This document shows positions 6,310 to 14,280 of a stretch of DNA of 21,908 nucleotides, in pieces. This DNA is from an uncultured Clostridia bacterium (GTDB lineage Bacteria > Bacillota > Clostridia > Christensenellales > CAG-917). The notes under the pieces are model-generated. The model searched no databases and was not told the DNA's origin. It saw only the letters and a list, made by a program, of their open reading frames with translations. Every line of letters begins with the position of its first letter. Position 1 is the stretch's first letter. A program made the translations under genes and the position numbers. The stretch lies in assembly GCA_947174215.1 (NCBI GenBank), contig CAMWIB010000005.1, forward strand, positions 1 to 21,908. Direction: 5' to 3'.

Positions 6310-7731
6310 ATGAAAAAATTCGACACCAAGGTACAACATCTCAAATACAAGGTATTACGCGAGGTTGCGCGTGAAGCGTGGGCGGATAGACTTCCGCAGA
6401 CTGCGTTTGACATTCCAAAGACGATTGTTCCCGGCAAAACCCCGACGATGCGTTGCTGTGTGTATAAGGAGCGCGCAATACTCGGCGAGCGCGTAAAAAT
6501 TGCGATGGGCGGGAACCCTGACAATCACAACGTCATACAGGTCATAGACATCGCGTGTGACGGCTGTCCTATGGGCGGCTACGAGGTGACGAGTGCGTGT
6601 CGCGGCTGTCTTGCTCACCGCTGTGAGGACGTATGTAAGCGCGGAGCTATCTCCTTTGATATCAACCACGTCGCGCATATCGACAAGAGCAAGTGCGTGG
6701 AGTGCGGTATGTGCGCAAAGGTTTGTCCGTACAGCGCAATACACAACTATGTTCGCCCATGCGAGCGCGCCTGTAAGGTCAAGGCTATTACGATGGATGA
6801 GTCCAAAGCCGCGCATATAGACGATAGCAAGTGTATCGCTTGCGGCGCGTGCGTGTATCAGTGTCCGTTTGGCGCAATCACGGATAAGTCATATATCGTG
6901 CCTATCATCGACATCTTGAAGGGTAGCAACGGGGGTAAGAACTACAAGGTTTACGCTATTGTAGCACCGTCCATTTCGAGTCAGTTTACGTACGCGAAGC
7001 TCGGGCAGGTCGTTACGGGACTTAAAGAGCTTGGCTTCCACACCGTCATAGAGGCGGCGCTCGGCGCGGATATGGTCGCTCAGGCGGAGTCAAGAGAACT
7101 TGCGGAAAAAGGCTTCCTTACAAGCTCGTGCTGTCCCGCGTTTGTCAACTATATCGAGAAGAACTTCCCGAATCTCGTACAGCATATATCGCATAACCTC
7201 TCGCCTATGGCGACGATTTCTAAGTACCTCAAAGACCACGAGCCAAGCTGTAAGGTCATCTTCATAGGTCCTTGCACCGCAAAGAAAATGGAAGTGCAGA
7301 AGGAAGAAGTCAAGAAATACGTTGACGCGACTATGACCTTCGAGGAGCTTCAAGCCTTGTTCGATAGCCGCGATTTTGACTTGTCAACATTTGAAGAAGG
7401 CTTCCTCGACAACGCTTCCTATTTCGGCAGAATCTTTGCACGTAGCGGCGGACTCTCCGATGCGGTTGCCCAAGGACTTAAAGAGCAGAACATTGACTTT
7501 GAACTTAAAGCTTGTGCCTGCGACGGTATAGAGGAGTGCAAGCTTGCACTTCTCAAAAAGAGTAAGAACGTGCTTGACGCCAACTTCATTGAAGGTATGG
7601 CTTGCGTAGGAGGTTGTATCGGCGGCGCAGGTTGCCTCACTCACGGCGAGAAGAATAAAGCAGAAGTTGATAAGTATGGTAGGGAGGCGATGGAGAAGAC
7701 TATTTCCGACGCCACATCTATTTTAATATAG
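6310..7731 (+). CDS. hfsD: Ferredoxin-fused [FeFe] hydrogenase, probable H2-evolving enzyme (HfsD-like, group B type)
   Basis: The 473-residue protein has a cysteine-rich N-terminal half and a C-terminal H-cluster domain. The first half contains C83xxC86, C97xxC100x4C105x3C109, a ferredoxin motif C129/132/135/139, C151 and C155, and a second ferredoxin motif C175/178/181/185, enough for about three [4Fe-4S] clusters. The H-cluster motifs are TSSCCPAF (C274, C275), GPCTAKK (C322) and MACVGGC (C432, C436). Unlike the sensor protein, it keeps the CCP motif including the proton-transfer cysteine (C274), so catalysis is expected: ferredoxin-linked H2 production or uptake in the cytoplasm. It starts 8 nt after the phosphatase gene behind AGGTGA. 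HydE, HydF and HydG maturases must be encoded elsewhere. Confidence 0.88.
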   Translation: MKKFDTKVQHLKYKVLREVAREAWADRLPQTAFDIPKTIVPGKTPTMRCCVYKERAILGERVKIAMGGNPDNHNVIQVIDIACDGCPMGGYEVTSACRGCLAHRCEDVCKRGAISFDINHVAHIDKSKCVECGMCAKVCPYSAIHNYVRPCERACKVKAITMDESKAAHIDDSKCIACGACVYQCPFGAITDKSYIVPIIDILKGSNGGKNYKVYAIVAPSISSQFTYAKLGQVVTGLKELGFHTVIEAALGADMVAQAESRELAEKGFLTSSCCPAFVNYIEKNFPNLVQHISHNLSPMATISKYLKDHEPSCKVIFIGPCTAKKMEVQKEEVKKYVDATMTFEELQALFDSRDFDLSTFEEGFLDNASYFGRIFARSGGLSDAVAQGLKEQNIDFELKACACDGIEECKLALLKKSKNVLDANFIEGMACVGGCIGGAGCLTHGEKNKAEVDKYGREAMEKTISDATSILI

Positions 7732-7962
7732 TTGCGCCAGACATTACACCTCGCTTTGCTCGGTACGCAAAATCATTGCCATACTTTGTGTGATGGGGGA
7801 TGCTAAGTGTCGATGTTAAACCAACATTAAATATAAATGCGCTACTATGGCAATGAGTTTTGCTGTAAGCGCAAACTCATAAGGGGCAAAAAATTACCCC
7901 ACAAAACAGGGACGTTTCGTGGGGACCCCGAGAGGGAAGTGAATCCCCTCATTTTGCGAAAT
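7732..7962 (+). repeat. Structured intergenic repeat element, copy 2 (downstream of the hydrogenase operon)
   Basis: This begins with the same TTGCGCC and ends with the same 31-nt block (7932-7962) as 2952-3182, and the two spans have equal length. It contains a 17-bp stem with one bulged G (7767-7783 with 7846-7863), a TGCGCT (7839-7844) to AGCGCA (7868-7873) pairing that crosses that stem, an alternative local hairpin ATGAGTTTTGC with GCAAACTCAT, and an extra CCCCAC/GTGGGG hairpin (7897-7924). In place of the left arm of the terminal hairpin seen in copy 1 it carries this extra segment. No ordinary terminator with a T-run is visible between the hydrogenase stop codon and galM, so this element may serve as the 3' end of that transcript. 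Most of the gene-free stretch 7732-8068 is this element. Confidence 0.55.
7897..7924 (+). other. Inserted hairpin within repeat copy 2
   Basis: CCCCACAAAAC pairs with GTTTCGTGGGG (one A-C mismatch) around the loop AGGGAC. The segment lies where copy 1 has the left arm of its terminal hairpin, so copy 2 has lost that stem and gained this one. Confidence 0.5.
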
Positions 7963-7968
7963 TAAATG

Positions 7969-7999
7969 TTGGATATAGTCAAAACTCGCGCTTTATATA
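7969..7999 (+). promoter_or_regulatory. Weak candidate promoter of galM
   Basis: TTGGAT at 7969-7974 and TATATA at 7994-7999 are separated by 19 nt and each match the sigma-A consensus at only four positions. The rest of the gap to galM (8000-8068) is AT-rich with no other recognisable signal. Confidence 0.25.
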
Positions 8000-8068
8000 C
8001 AACAAATACATACTTAAACATCATATTTTGCAAATATAACAATATATCAAATAAATAAAAGTGAAACT

Positions 8069-9094
8069 ATGAAAACAAAATTTATTTCAAAAACGAATAG
8101 CGGAATCGAGCTGTACGAGCTTGAAAACGACAACGGAATGATTGCGCAAATAATTACGTTTGGCGCGAGGATACACAAGCTGTTTGTTCCGAATAGGGAC
8201 GGAAAGCTTATTGACGTAGTGGCGGGCTTTGAGAATTTGGATGGTTACAGGAATGACCACGGCACGTACTTTGGCGCAATTATCGGTAGAGTCGGAAATA
8301 GAATTGGCAAGGGTAAATTTACTTTGAACGGCAAGGAATATTCCCTTTTCACCAATGACGGCAACAATCATTTGCACGGAGGCAAAGAGGGCTTTGACAA
8401 GAAGCTGTGGAATGCTAAGATAGGCGACGGGGCGAGCCTTATTCTCACGTACTTATCTGAGGACGGCGAAGAGGGATACTCCGGCAATATGCAAGTGAAA
8501 GTCGTCTACTCGCTTACGAACGACAACGAGTTGAAGATAGAGTACAGCGCGACTTGTGACAAGGACACGCTTTGCTCGCTTACGAATCACGCGTATTTCA
8601 ACCTTGACGGCGATTTCAAGAGCGTACTCGACCACGAGATTTATATTGGCGCGAACGCGCTTACCGCCGTTGACGACGAGCTTATTCCTCACGGCGAGCT
8701 GTTGCAGGTTGCGAGTACGGCGTTCGATTTCACAACGCCTAAAAAGCTCGGCAGAGATATAAACGCCGACGAGCATATGTTGAAGATAGCGCGCGGCGGA
8801 TACGATTTCAACTACGTGCTTAATTGCGACAATAACGGTGCGGTTGCAACTGCGTACTCTGAAAAGAGCGGCGTAAAGATGAGCGTGTTCACGGATAGAC
8901 CGTGTATGCAGTTCTACACAGGCAACTTCTTGGACGGATTCGTAGGCAAGACAGAATATCCATATCAGTCTGCATTCTGTATGGAAACGCAGGGTTATCC
9001 CAACGCCTGTAACGTGGATAGCTTCCCGACGATGACCTTAAAGGCTGGCGAGCAGATGCACACGGTTACGGAGTATAAGTTCGAGTTGAAGTAA
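8069..9094 (+). CDS. galM: Aldose 1-epimerase (mutarotase) GalM
   Basis: This 341-residue cytoplasmic enzyme interconverts the alpha and beta anomers of galactose, glucose and related aldoses, normally the entry step to the Leloir pathway. The length is typical. Family landmarks are present: GRVGNRI (73-79), NNHLHGG (99-105) with a substrate-binding histidine, the catalytic acid H174 in LTNHAYFNL, and the catalytic base E306 in CMETQGYPNA. The ribosome binding site is weak (AAGTGAA just before the ATG). No galK or galT lies next to it, so it may serve general sugar uptake rather than a dedicated galactose operon. An acetyltransferase gene follows 103 nt downstream on the same strand. Confidence 0.95.
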   Translation: MKTKFISKTNSGIELYELENDNGMIAQIITFGARIHKLFVPNRDGKLIDVVAGFENLDGYRNDHGTYFGAIIGRVGNRIGKGKFTLNGKEYSLFTNDGNNHLHGGKEGFDKKLWNAKIGDGASLILTYLSEDGEEGYSGNMQVKVVYSLTNDNELKIEYSATCDKDTLCSLTNHAYFNLDGDFKSVLDHEIYIGANALTAVDDELIPHGELLQVASTAFDFTTPKKLGRDINADEHMLKIARGGYDFNYVLNCDNNGAVATAYSEKSGVKMSVFTDRPCMQFYTGNFLDGFVGKTEYPYQSAFCMETQGYPNACNVDSFPTMTLKAGEQMHTVTEYKFELK

Positions 9095-9095
9095 A

Positions 9096-9133
9096 TTATG
9101 TCATTGCAATAAATAGTACAAGCTATGACATAA
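9096..9133 (+). other. 9-bp inverted repeat between galM and the acetyltransferase gene
   Basis: TTATGTCAT (9096-9104) is repeated inverted as ATGACATAA (9125-9133), starting one base after the galM stop codon. The loop is 20 nt and there is no T-run after it, so it is a poor terminator. A smaller AAACAT/ATGTTT repeat follows. The role is unknown. Confidence 0.35.
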
Positions 9134-9197
9134 AATTTCGATAAAACATCAGAATGTAATGTTTATCCATCTAAAACAATAATATAAAGGTTTGATT

Positions 9198-9941
9198 ATG
9201 AGCATAATTGACCAAAAACTTAATGAAATACGACGGCTTGTAGACGAGGGTATGACCTGCAAGAATGCCGCTAAGGCGCTTAAAATAATCGGCATAGACG
9301 GCTATGACGAGCGGTCGCTTCGTGAGTTCAAGCTGTGGAACGACTATATGCCCCTCGATATGGAGTACGACGAGTGCAGGCGCAATCTGCACATACTGTG
9401 GGATAGCGTTGACAGAGTTCCGCTTGGCGTAAACTGTGCGTTTGCAATTCCGTTCAGACAGATACTTGCCAAAAAGCTTTTCAAGAGCTGTGGCGATGGC
9501 TTCGTTGCAAACGAAGGTTGCAGATTCAACTTTGCCAACAATATTGAAATCGGTGAAAACGTGTCTTGGAATGCGGGGTGCTATCTCGACGCGAAGGGCG
9601 GCATTAAGCTCGGCGATTTTTCAATGCTTACGGAGTACGTCAAGATTTTCACCCACTCGCACAGCGAGGGCGACCATATGGTGAGAGAGTACAACGGTGT
9701 TGAGATTGGCGACTACGCAAAGGTATACACGGCGGCAACCATTCTGCCGGGGGTTAAGCTCGGCACCGGCGCGATTGTAGCGACGGGCGCAATAGTCACA
9801 AAGAGCGTAGAGGAGTTTACGCTTGTCGGAGGAATACCTGCAAAGCCTATGCGTAAGCGCAACTTCGACGGAAAGGACTTAAAGGAAATGAATCAATATA
9901 TGATGAAGGACAGACTTTTCCAAGTTTATCAAGAGGTGTAA
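9198..9941 (+). CDS. Left-handed beta-helix (hexapeptide-repeat) acetyltransferase, maltose/galactoside O-acetyltransferase-like
   Basis: The 247-residue protein carries the hexapeptide-repeat pattern of acyl-CoA-dependent O-acetyltransferases from about residue 100 to 215: IEIGENVSWNAG, IKLGDFSML, VEIGDYAKVY, VKLGTGAIVATGAIVTKSV, ending in the typical GGIPAKPM. The likely catalytic histidine lies in IFTHSHSEGDH (H153 or H155). Members acetylate sugars or surface polysaccharides in the cytoplasm; the acceptor cannot be told from sequence. The N-terminal 80 residues are longer than in the short maltose acetyltransferases and are not assigned. I chose the ATG at 9198, 7 nt after AAAGG; a TTG two codons upstream is less likely. 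It is downstream of galM and ends at a bidirectional terminator. Confidence 0.85.
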   Translation: MSIIDQKLNEIRRLVDEGMTCKNAAKALKIIGIDGYDERSLREFKLWNDYMPLDMEYDECRRNLHILWDSVDRVPLGVNCAFAIPFRQILAKKLFKSCGDGFVANEGCRFNFANNIEIGENVSWNAGCYLDAKGGIKLGDFSMLTEYVKIFTHSHSEGDHMVREYNGVEIGDYAKVYTAATILPGVKLGTGAIVATGAIVTKSVEEFTLVGGIPAKPMRKRNFDGKDLKEMNQYMMKDRLFQVYQEV

Positions 9942-9967
9942 GCAAACAACTGTAATAAGAATAAACA

Positions 9968-10016
9968 GCATAAAAATAAAAAGCGCATTCTTTTGATGGA
10001 TGCGCTTTATTTATGC
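9968..10016. terminator. Bidirectional terminator between two convergent genes
   Basis: AAAGCGCAT (9980-9988) pairs perfectly with ATGCGCTTT (10000-10008). An outer GCATAAA/TTTATGC pairing (9968-9974 with 10010-10016) extends the structure across an internal loop. The minus-strand reading has the better T-run (CTTTTTATTTTTATG), so it mainly serves the O-antigen-ligase-type gene, while also closing the acetyltransferase transcript. Confidence 0.8.
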
Positions 10017-10029
10017 AAATGTTATTTAT

Positions 10030-11574
10030 TTATTCGTTCACATTTTCGTCTTGTACGTTCGACTCCTCTTGCTCAATGGTATTAGAATCGGATACGCAGA
10101 TGGACGTTGTATCGTTGTTCTTTGAGAGCTTTGCTTTGATAGACGTTGCCAACCACTTGAAAGCGTGCGCTACGTCTACGAACGGATTTCGTCCGCCGAA
10201 TGCGCGGCATTTGTCATCGGGGAGATTTACGTCAACGGCGAAGGATGCGCACAGCAGTATGACGAAGAAGGTAGGACCGAAGAAGTTGACGTCCACCATT
10301 CCGCTTGCATCGAATATACCGACCGCGAAGAGAAGTGCAAGCACGGCAGTATTCTTGCGAAGCACGAGCATACTGCGGTAACTCCAAAAGTAGAAGGCGG
10401 CAAACGATATCACACCCACCAAGCCCATATTTGCGATAATCTGGACTATGGTGCAGTGATACCAGTAGGGCGTATAGCTGTCCTTTGCCATTTCGCCGAG
10501 CCTATAATCCCAGCCCGCGCCGAATACGGGCCATTTCTTGAACGCCTCGAATGCTTCCTTGAAGAGGGGGAATCGACCGTTGTTATTAAGACCCTTTGAA
10601 AGAACGGTGGTAATGAGCTTGCTAAGCTCTTCGCCGAACAGACCTACAAGCACGACCGCCCCGGCAAACGCTACGCTGACCGTAACGCCGAAGGCTACCT
10701 TGTTTTCAGTCTTAGCCATTACGAAGAACAGCATTGCGGGAAGCGTTACCGTCGTAAAGAGAATTGCGCCTCTGCACCCCGTCGTGAGGACGAGTGCAAA
10801 CTCGGCAAGTGCTACGAGAACGTATATAGGCGTGAGCTTAGACTTTTTAATGCAGAAGTACAGCGAGGCGGGAATGCTCATTGCAAGCACGGGAGCTACG
10901 TTGTTTGCACCCGCCCAGCCCATATTGACGGACTTATTTTTGATATGCTCGACGAGGGTATCAAAGCTGTCAAGCTTTGCAAAGAATATCACCATTTCAA
11001 GAGAAATGACGATGCCCGACACGAACAGTATTTTAAGCATATATTCGGGAAGCTTTCCCTTTTCCTCGTCGTCGCAGTTTGTGACGTACATGAAGGTGTA
11101 TCCGATAGCCATTACGAATATAAGAGCGAACGCGGCAAGCACCGCGAGCGGATGCTCGTACGGAGAACCAACGCCGCCGAGCGCAAACGGAACTATCAGT
11201 GCAATGAGCGCTACGTGGAAGCCCTTTATGCGGGTCGGGTGCAAAACCTTGAAATCTCTCTTATAGCGTACGAGGCTGAATACCATTGCCACGAGCATAA
11301 ATATGACGAGTACGAGCAGTGGCGCATAATCGTCGAGCTTATGGCGCGAGGAGCTTATGACAAACGTAAACGATGAAAGCAGACACAAAAGGTGCTTCGT
11401 CCTTCTGTCAAAGAAGAGTGGTAGCAAGGCGAATACTGCCGCAATGCACAGCATAGGCACCCATATTTTTGCCGCCCAACCAATGAAAATTAAAAGTCCG
11501 TTGAAAGCGATATACCAGTCGGATTGAACGAACTTGACGAATAGCGAAATAGCTTTTGTGATTTTCTCTTTCAT
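10030..11574 (-). CDS. O-antigen ligase/polymerase-family (Wzy_C-type) polytopic membrane protein
   Basis: The 514-residue protein has about ten to twelve hydrophobic segments and a C-terminal charged cytoplasmic tail. The family signature is visible in the second half: the conserved arginine region TTGCRGA, and after a larger extracellular loop the segment YHCTIVQIIANMGLVG with the conserved histidine. Such enzymes transfer or polymerise lipid-linked glycans at the outer face of the membrane; in Gram-positive organisms they take part in capsule, teichoic-acid-like or glycoprotein glycan assembly. No glycosyltransferases or flippase sit nearby, so the substrate is unknown. The frame is open to a TTG at 11652, but I prefer the ATG at 11574 (MKEKITKAISLF), because the extra 26 residues look non-conserved and the ribosome binding site is weak at both. 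It is transcribed alone from a strong promoter. Confidence 0.8.
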   Translation of the reverse strand: MKEKITKAISLFVKFVQSDWYIAFNGLLIFIGWAAKIWVPMLCIAAVFALLPLFFDRRTKHLLCLLSSFTFVISSSRHKLDDYAPLLVLVIFMLVAMVFSLVRYKRDFKVLHPTRIKGFHVALIALIVPFALGGVGSPYEHPLAVLAAFALIFVMAIGYTFMYVTNCDDEEKGKLPEYMLKILFVSGIVISLEMVIFFAKLDSFDTLVEHIKNKSVNMGWAGANNVAPVLAMSIPASLYFCIKKSKLTPIYVLVALAEFALVLTTGCRGAILFTTVTLPAMLFFVMAKTENKVAFGVTVSVAFAGAVVLVGLFGEELSKLITTVLSKGLNNNGRFPLFKEAFEAFKKWPVFGAGWDYRLGEMAKDSYTPYWYHCTIVQIIANMGLVGVISFAAFYFWSYRSMLVLRKNTAVLALLFAVGIFDASGMVDVNFFGPTFFVILLCASFAVDVNLPDDKCRAFGGRNPFVDVAHAFKWLATSIKAKLSKNNDTTSICVSDSNTIEQEESNVQDENVNE

Positions 11575-11692
11575 ATGTTCCCAAGTGTTGCGCAAAGGTG
11601 TTTTGACGCGTACCGTATGTGTAGCGTACGAACGGGTCACGAGTTGCGGCAAATAGTTATGCCAAACCTCGCGCAGATTGTGATATGTGTTT

Positions 11693-11722
11693 ATTATATC
11701 TATAAAATAAATTTTATGTCAA
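11693..11722 (-). promoter_or_regulatory. Promoter of the O-antigen-ligase-type gene
   Basis: On the minus strand TTGACA (11717-11722) is followed after 18 nt by TATAAT (11693-11698), both perfect. The predicted start near 11686 gives a leader of about 110 nt before the ATG at 11574. This and the GH31 promoter occupy most of the gene-free stretch 11575-11930. Confidence 0.75.
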
Positions 11723-11787
11723 TATTATGAGCGTTTGCAAAATCTAATAATATATTAAGAAACGAAATTATTTCTAAATAGACAAGC

Positions 11788-11813
11788 TCCGTCACAAAGT
11801 TCGCATTGACGGA
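11788..11813 (+). promoter_or_regulatory. Candidate operator overlapping the GH31 promoter
   Basis: TCCGTCA (11788-11794) and TGACGGA (11807-11813) form a perfect 7-bp inverted repeat with a 12-nt spacer, flanked by AAGC and GCTT. The right arm covers the -35 box, as expected for a site controlled by a dimeric regulator. The regulator is unknown. Confidence 0.35.
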
Positions 11814-11834
11814 AACGGCTTGGTACACTATAAT
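11806..11834 (+). promoter_or_regulatory. Promoter of the GH31 gene
   Basis: TTGACG (11806-11811), 17 nt, TATAAT (11829-11834). The predicted start near 11841 leaves a leader of about 90 nt that contains a short GCGG/CCGC hairpin upstream of the strong ribosome binding site TGGAGG. Confidence 0.75.
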
Positions 11835-11930
11835 ATCAATATATTATCAATAATTTGGAGTATAGATATAAGTTTTGGCGATAATACGGCGGCTTGCCGC
11901 GTGTGTTGAATCCATTCTTTTGGAGGTAAT

Positions 11931-14117
11931 ATGAGATTTGCAGTACCCTTGGCGATGGCTGATAAGGACTACGTGATTGAACACGATGGAGTGCGTATAA
12001 GCGTGCTTAGCGATAGAATTATACGCGTGGAAAAGGGTGCGTTTACGGATAAGCGCACGCAGTCAGTGTTTTGCCGTAATTTTGCAAAACCGCAGTTTAA
12101 TTGTGAAAAACAAGACGGTAAGGCGGTTATTACGACGGATAAATGTGTTTTTTATGTCAACACGCATAACTTGAAAGTCAAGGTCAAATTTCTTGATAGC
12201 GGACTTGTCGCTTCGCCGTCCAACCGCACGAATCTTGGCGGTACTGCAAGGACTCTTGACGGTACGCTCGGTATTCTCGGCGGCTGGAAGGGTAAGCGTG
12301 AGAAAAAAGACCACTTCTGCCTTGGCCATATCAGAAAGGGTATATTTGCCTCGAACGGTGTAAGCGAGTTTGACGACAGCAAGTCGTTTTTGCTTGAAGA
12401 GGACGGAAGCGTTTCGCAAAGGGATTGTAAGGGCGGAAAGCTCGTAGATAAGTATATCTTTGCGTTTGGCGACGATTATCTTGGCGGACTCAAAGAGTTT
12501 TACGCGCTTACGGGAGAAACTCCGATACTTCCGAAGTATGCGCTGTCAAACTGGTGGTCGAGGTATCACGCGTACAGCGCGGACGAGTATCTTGCACTTA
12601 TGGATAAGTTCGAAGAAAAGAACGTGCCGCTCACCGTCGCTACCATTGATATGGATTGGCATATCGTGAAAAACGTTCCCAAGGACGCGGAGTATCGCTC
12701 ATTTCAAGGTGCAGGCTGGACGGGATATACGTTTGAAAAATCGCTATTCCCCGACTATAAGGCATTCCTCAGAAGCTTGAAGGAGAAGGGGCTTGCCGTC
12801 ACTATGAATTTGCACCCGCGCGACGGAGTACGTTATTTCGAGGTGCAGTATCCCGAAATGGCGCGCGCCGTAGGCATTGACTCAAGCACCAAGCAGACGG
12901 TACAGTTTGACCTCACCGACGAGAAGTTTTTGAACGCGTACTTCGATATCCTTCACCACCCCTACGAGGAGGATGGCGTAGACTTCTGGTGGATAGACTG
13001 GCAACAGGGTACGAAGTCTAAGATGAAAGGTCTTGACCCGCTGTGGCTACTCAATCACTATCATTTTATGGACAATTGCAGAGGCGGCAAAAATGGACTG
13101 ATACTCTCACGCTATGCGGGGCTTGGCTCGCATAGGTATCCGCTCGGGTTCTCGGGCGATACTGTCGTGTGCTGGAAAAGCCTGCGCTTTCAACCCTACT
13201 TTACCGCGCTCGCTTCCAACGCGGGATATAGCTGGTGGTCGCACGATATAGGCGGACACCTATTTGGTAAGGGCAACGAGGAGCTGTATCTAAGATGGTT
13301 GCAGTTTGGCGTATTTTCTCCAATCAACCGCTTGCACTCCAACAATAAGGCGTGGAGCAAGGAGCCGTGGCTGTATCCACACGTTGAGAAAATAGCGGAA
13401 AAGTACCTCCGCCTGCGCCATAGGCTGTTGCCCTATCTGTACTCCGCAAACGTACGCACCTCGCGCGAGGGCGTGCCGCTTATCGCGCCTATGTACTACT
13501 ACTGCAAGGACGAAATGGCAAGGAGTAAGAAATATCGCAATCAGTATTATTTCGGTGAGCAAATGCTCGTTGCACCCATTACAAAAAAATCGACCTTCGG
13601 TAAAGTGGGCAGAGGCTACGTAGGCTCTGAGGTATCGGTATGGTTACCCAAAGGCAGATGGTTTGACTTCTTTACGGGAGAATACGTCAAGAGCGGCAAG
13701 GAATGCAAAATGTTTTATAAGCTAAGCGACTATCCCGTATTTGCCAAAGCGGGTGCGATAATTCCTATGCTTCCCGAAAGAGCAGGTAACTCTATGCGGT
13801 TTGACGAGCTTGAAGTCAAGGTGTTTGTCGGCGATGGAGAATATACGCTATACGACGAGCAGGGCGAAATACACTTCAAAATGGAACCCACAAACGCAGA
13901 AGAGTTGAACGCATTAAATCCGAAAAGTGTGGACTCTATCTGTCGGAAAGCAAAAGCTTCATTCGAAGACCATATTCTCACAATCACTCCGAGCGCGGAT
14001 TGTTTGACAAAGTCCATCACAGTAAAAGTAAACTACGGTTGGAAGGTTGAGGGTAACGCCCGAATAGCCTTGAACGGTGAACCCGTGACGGTCAAGATTG
14101 TACCCGTGTCTGAGTAA
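11931..14117 (+). CDS. Glycoside hydrolase family 31 protein (alpha-glucosidase/alpha-xylosidase type)
   Basis: The 728-residue protein hydrolyses alpha-glycosidic bonds by a retaining mechanism. An N-terminal beta domain (about 1-195) precedes the TIM barrel (about 200-520), which is followed by C-terminal beta domains. The nucleophile is D356 in FWWIDWQQG and the acid/base is D410 in GFSGDT; SWWSHDIGG and the YYFGEQMLVAPI segment are further family landmarks. There is no signal peptide, so it acts in the cytoplasm on imported oligosaccharides. The WIDWQQG form is found in a subset of GH31 enzymes whose exact substrate I cannot state. The ATG at 11931 follows TGGAGG by 4-5 nt. It is monocistronic between its own promoter and a bidirectional terminator. 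Confidence 0.93.
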   Translation: MRFAVPLAMADKDYVIEHDGVRISVLSDRIIRVEKGAFTDKRTQSVFCRNFAKPQFNCEKQDGKAVITTDKCVFYVNTHNLKVKVKFLDSGLVASPSNRTNLGGTARTLDGTLGILGGWKGKREKKDHFCLGHIRKGIFASNGVSEFDDSKSFLLEEDGSVSQRDCKGGKLVDKYIFAFGDDYLGGLKEFYALTGETPILPKYALSNWWSRYHAYSADEYLALMDKFEEKNVPLTVATIDMDWHIVKNVPKDAEYRSFQGAGWTGYTFEKSLFPDYKAFLRSLKEKGLAVTMNLHPRDGVRYFEVQYPEMARAVGIDSSTKQTVQFDLTDEKFLNAYFDILHHPYEEDGVDFWWIDWQQGTKSKMKGLDPLWLLNHYHFMDNCRGGKNGLILSRYAGLGSHRYPLGFSGDTVVCWKSLRFQPYFTALASNAGYSWWSHDIGGHLFGKGNEELYLRWLQFGVFSPINRLHSNNKAWSKEPWLYPHVEKIAEKYLRLRHRLLPYLYSANVRTSREGVPLIAPMYYYCKDEMARSKKYRNQYYFGEQMLVAPITKKSTFGKVGRGYVGSEVSVWLPKGRWFDFFTGEYVKSGKECKMFYKLSDYPVFAKAGAIIPMLPERAGNSMRFDELEVKVFVGDGEYTLYDEQGEIHFKMEPTNAEELNALNPKSVDSICRKAKASFEDHILTITPSADCLTKSITVKVNYGWKVEGNARIALNGEPVTVKIVPVSE

Positions 14118-14182
14118 TAAATAAAACCGATTTAGATATAAATAAAAAGACTTTGCACCCATAAATAATATGTTGTTATATG

Positions 14183-14211
14183 CAAAAACCGCAGTTCATC
14201 TGCGGTTTTTG
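14183..14211. terminator. Bidirectional terminator between GH31 and the BspA-like lipoprotein gene
   Basis: CAAAAACCGCAG and CTGCGGTTTTTG form a perfect 12-bp stem around TTCAT, with a T-run in both reading directions. It lies about 66 nt after the GH31 stop codon and about 70 nt beyond the end of the convergent lipoprotein gene. Confidence 0.9.
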
Positions 14212-14280
14212 ATGATATAAATTGCCATAAATGTCATTTTGCACAATAAAGTAGGTCTTACATATGTTGTTGTAAGTTTG

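Noticed and set aside
9096..9133. Terminator after galM
   Set aside because: The 9-bp inverted repeat has a 20-nt loop, is AT-rich and lacks a T-run, so it was recorded only as an inverted repeat.
10538..11266. Plus-strand frame opposite the O-antigen-ligase-type gene
   Set aside because: It is Ser/Thr/Ala-rich antisense of a membrane protein and has no ribosome binding site or recognisable motif.
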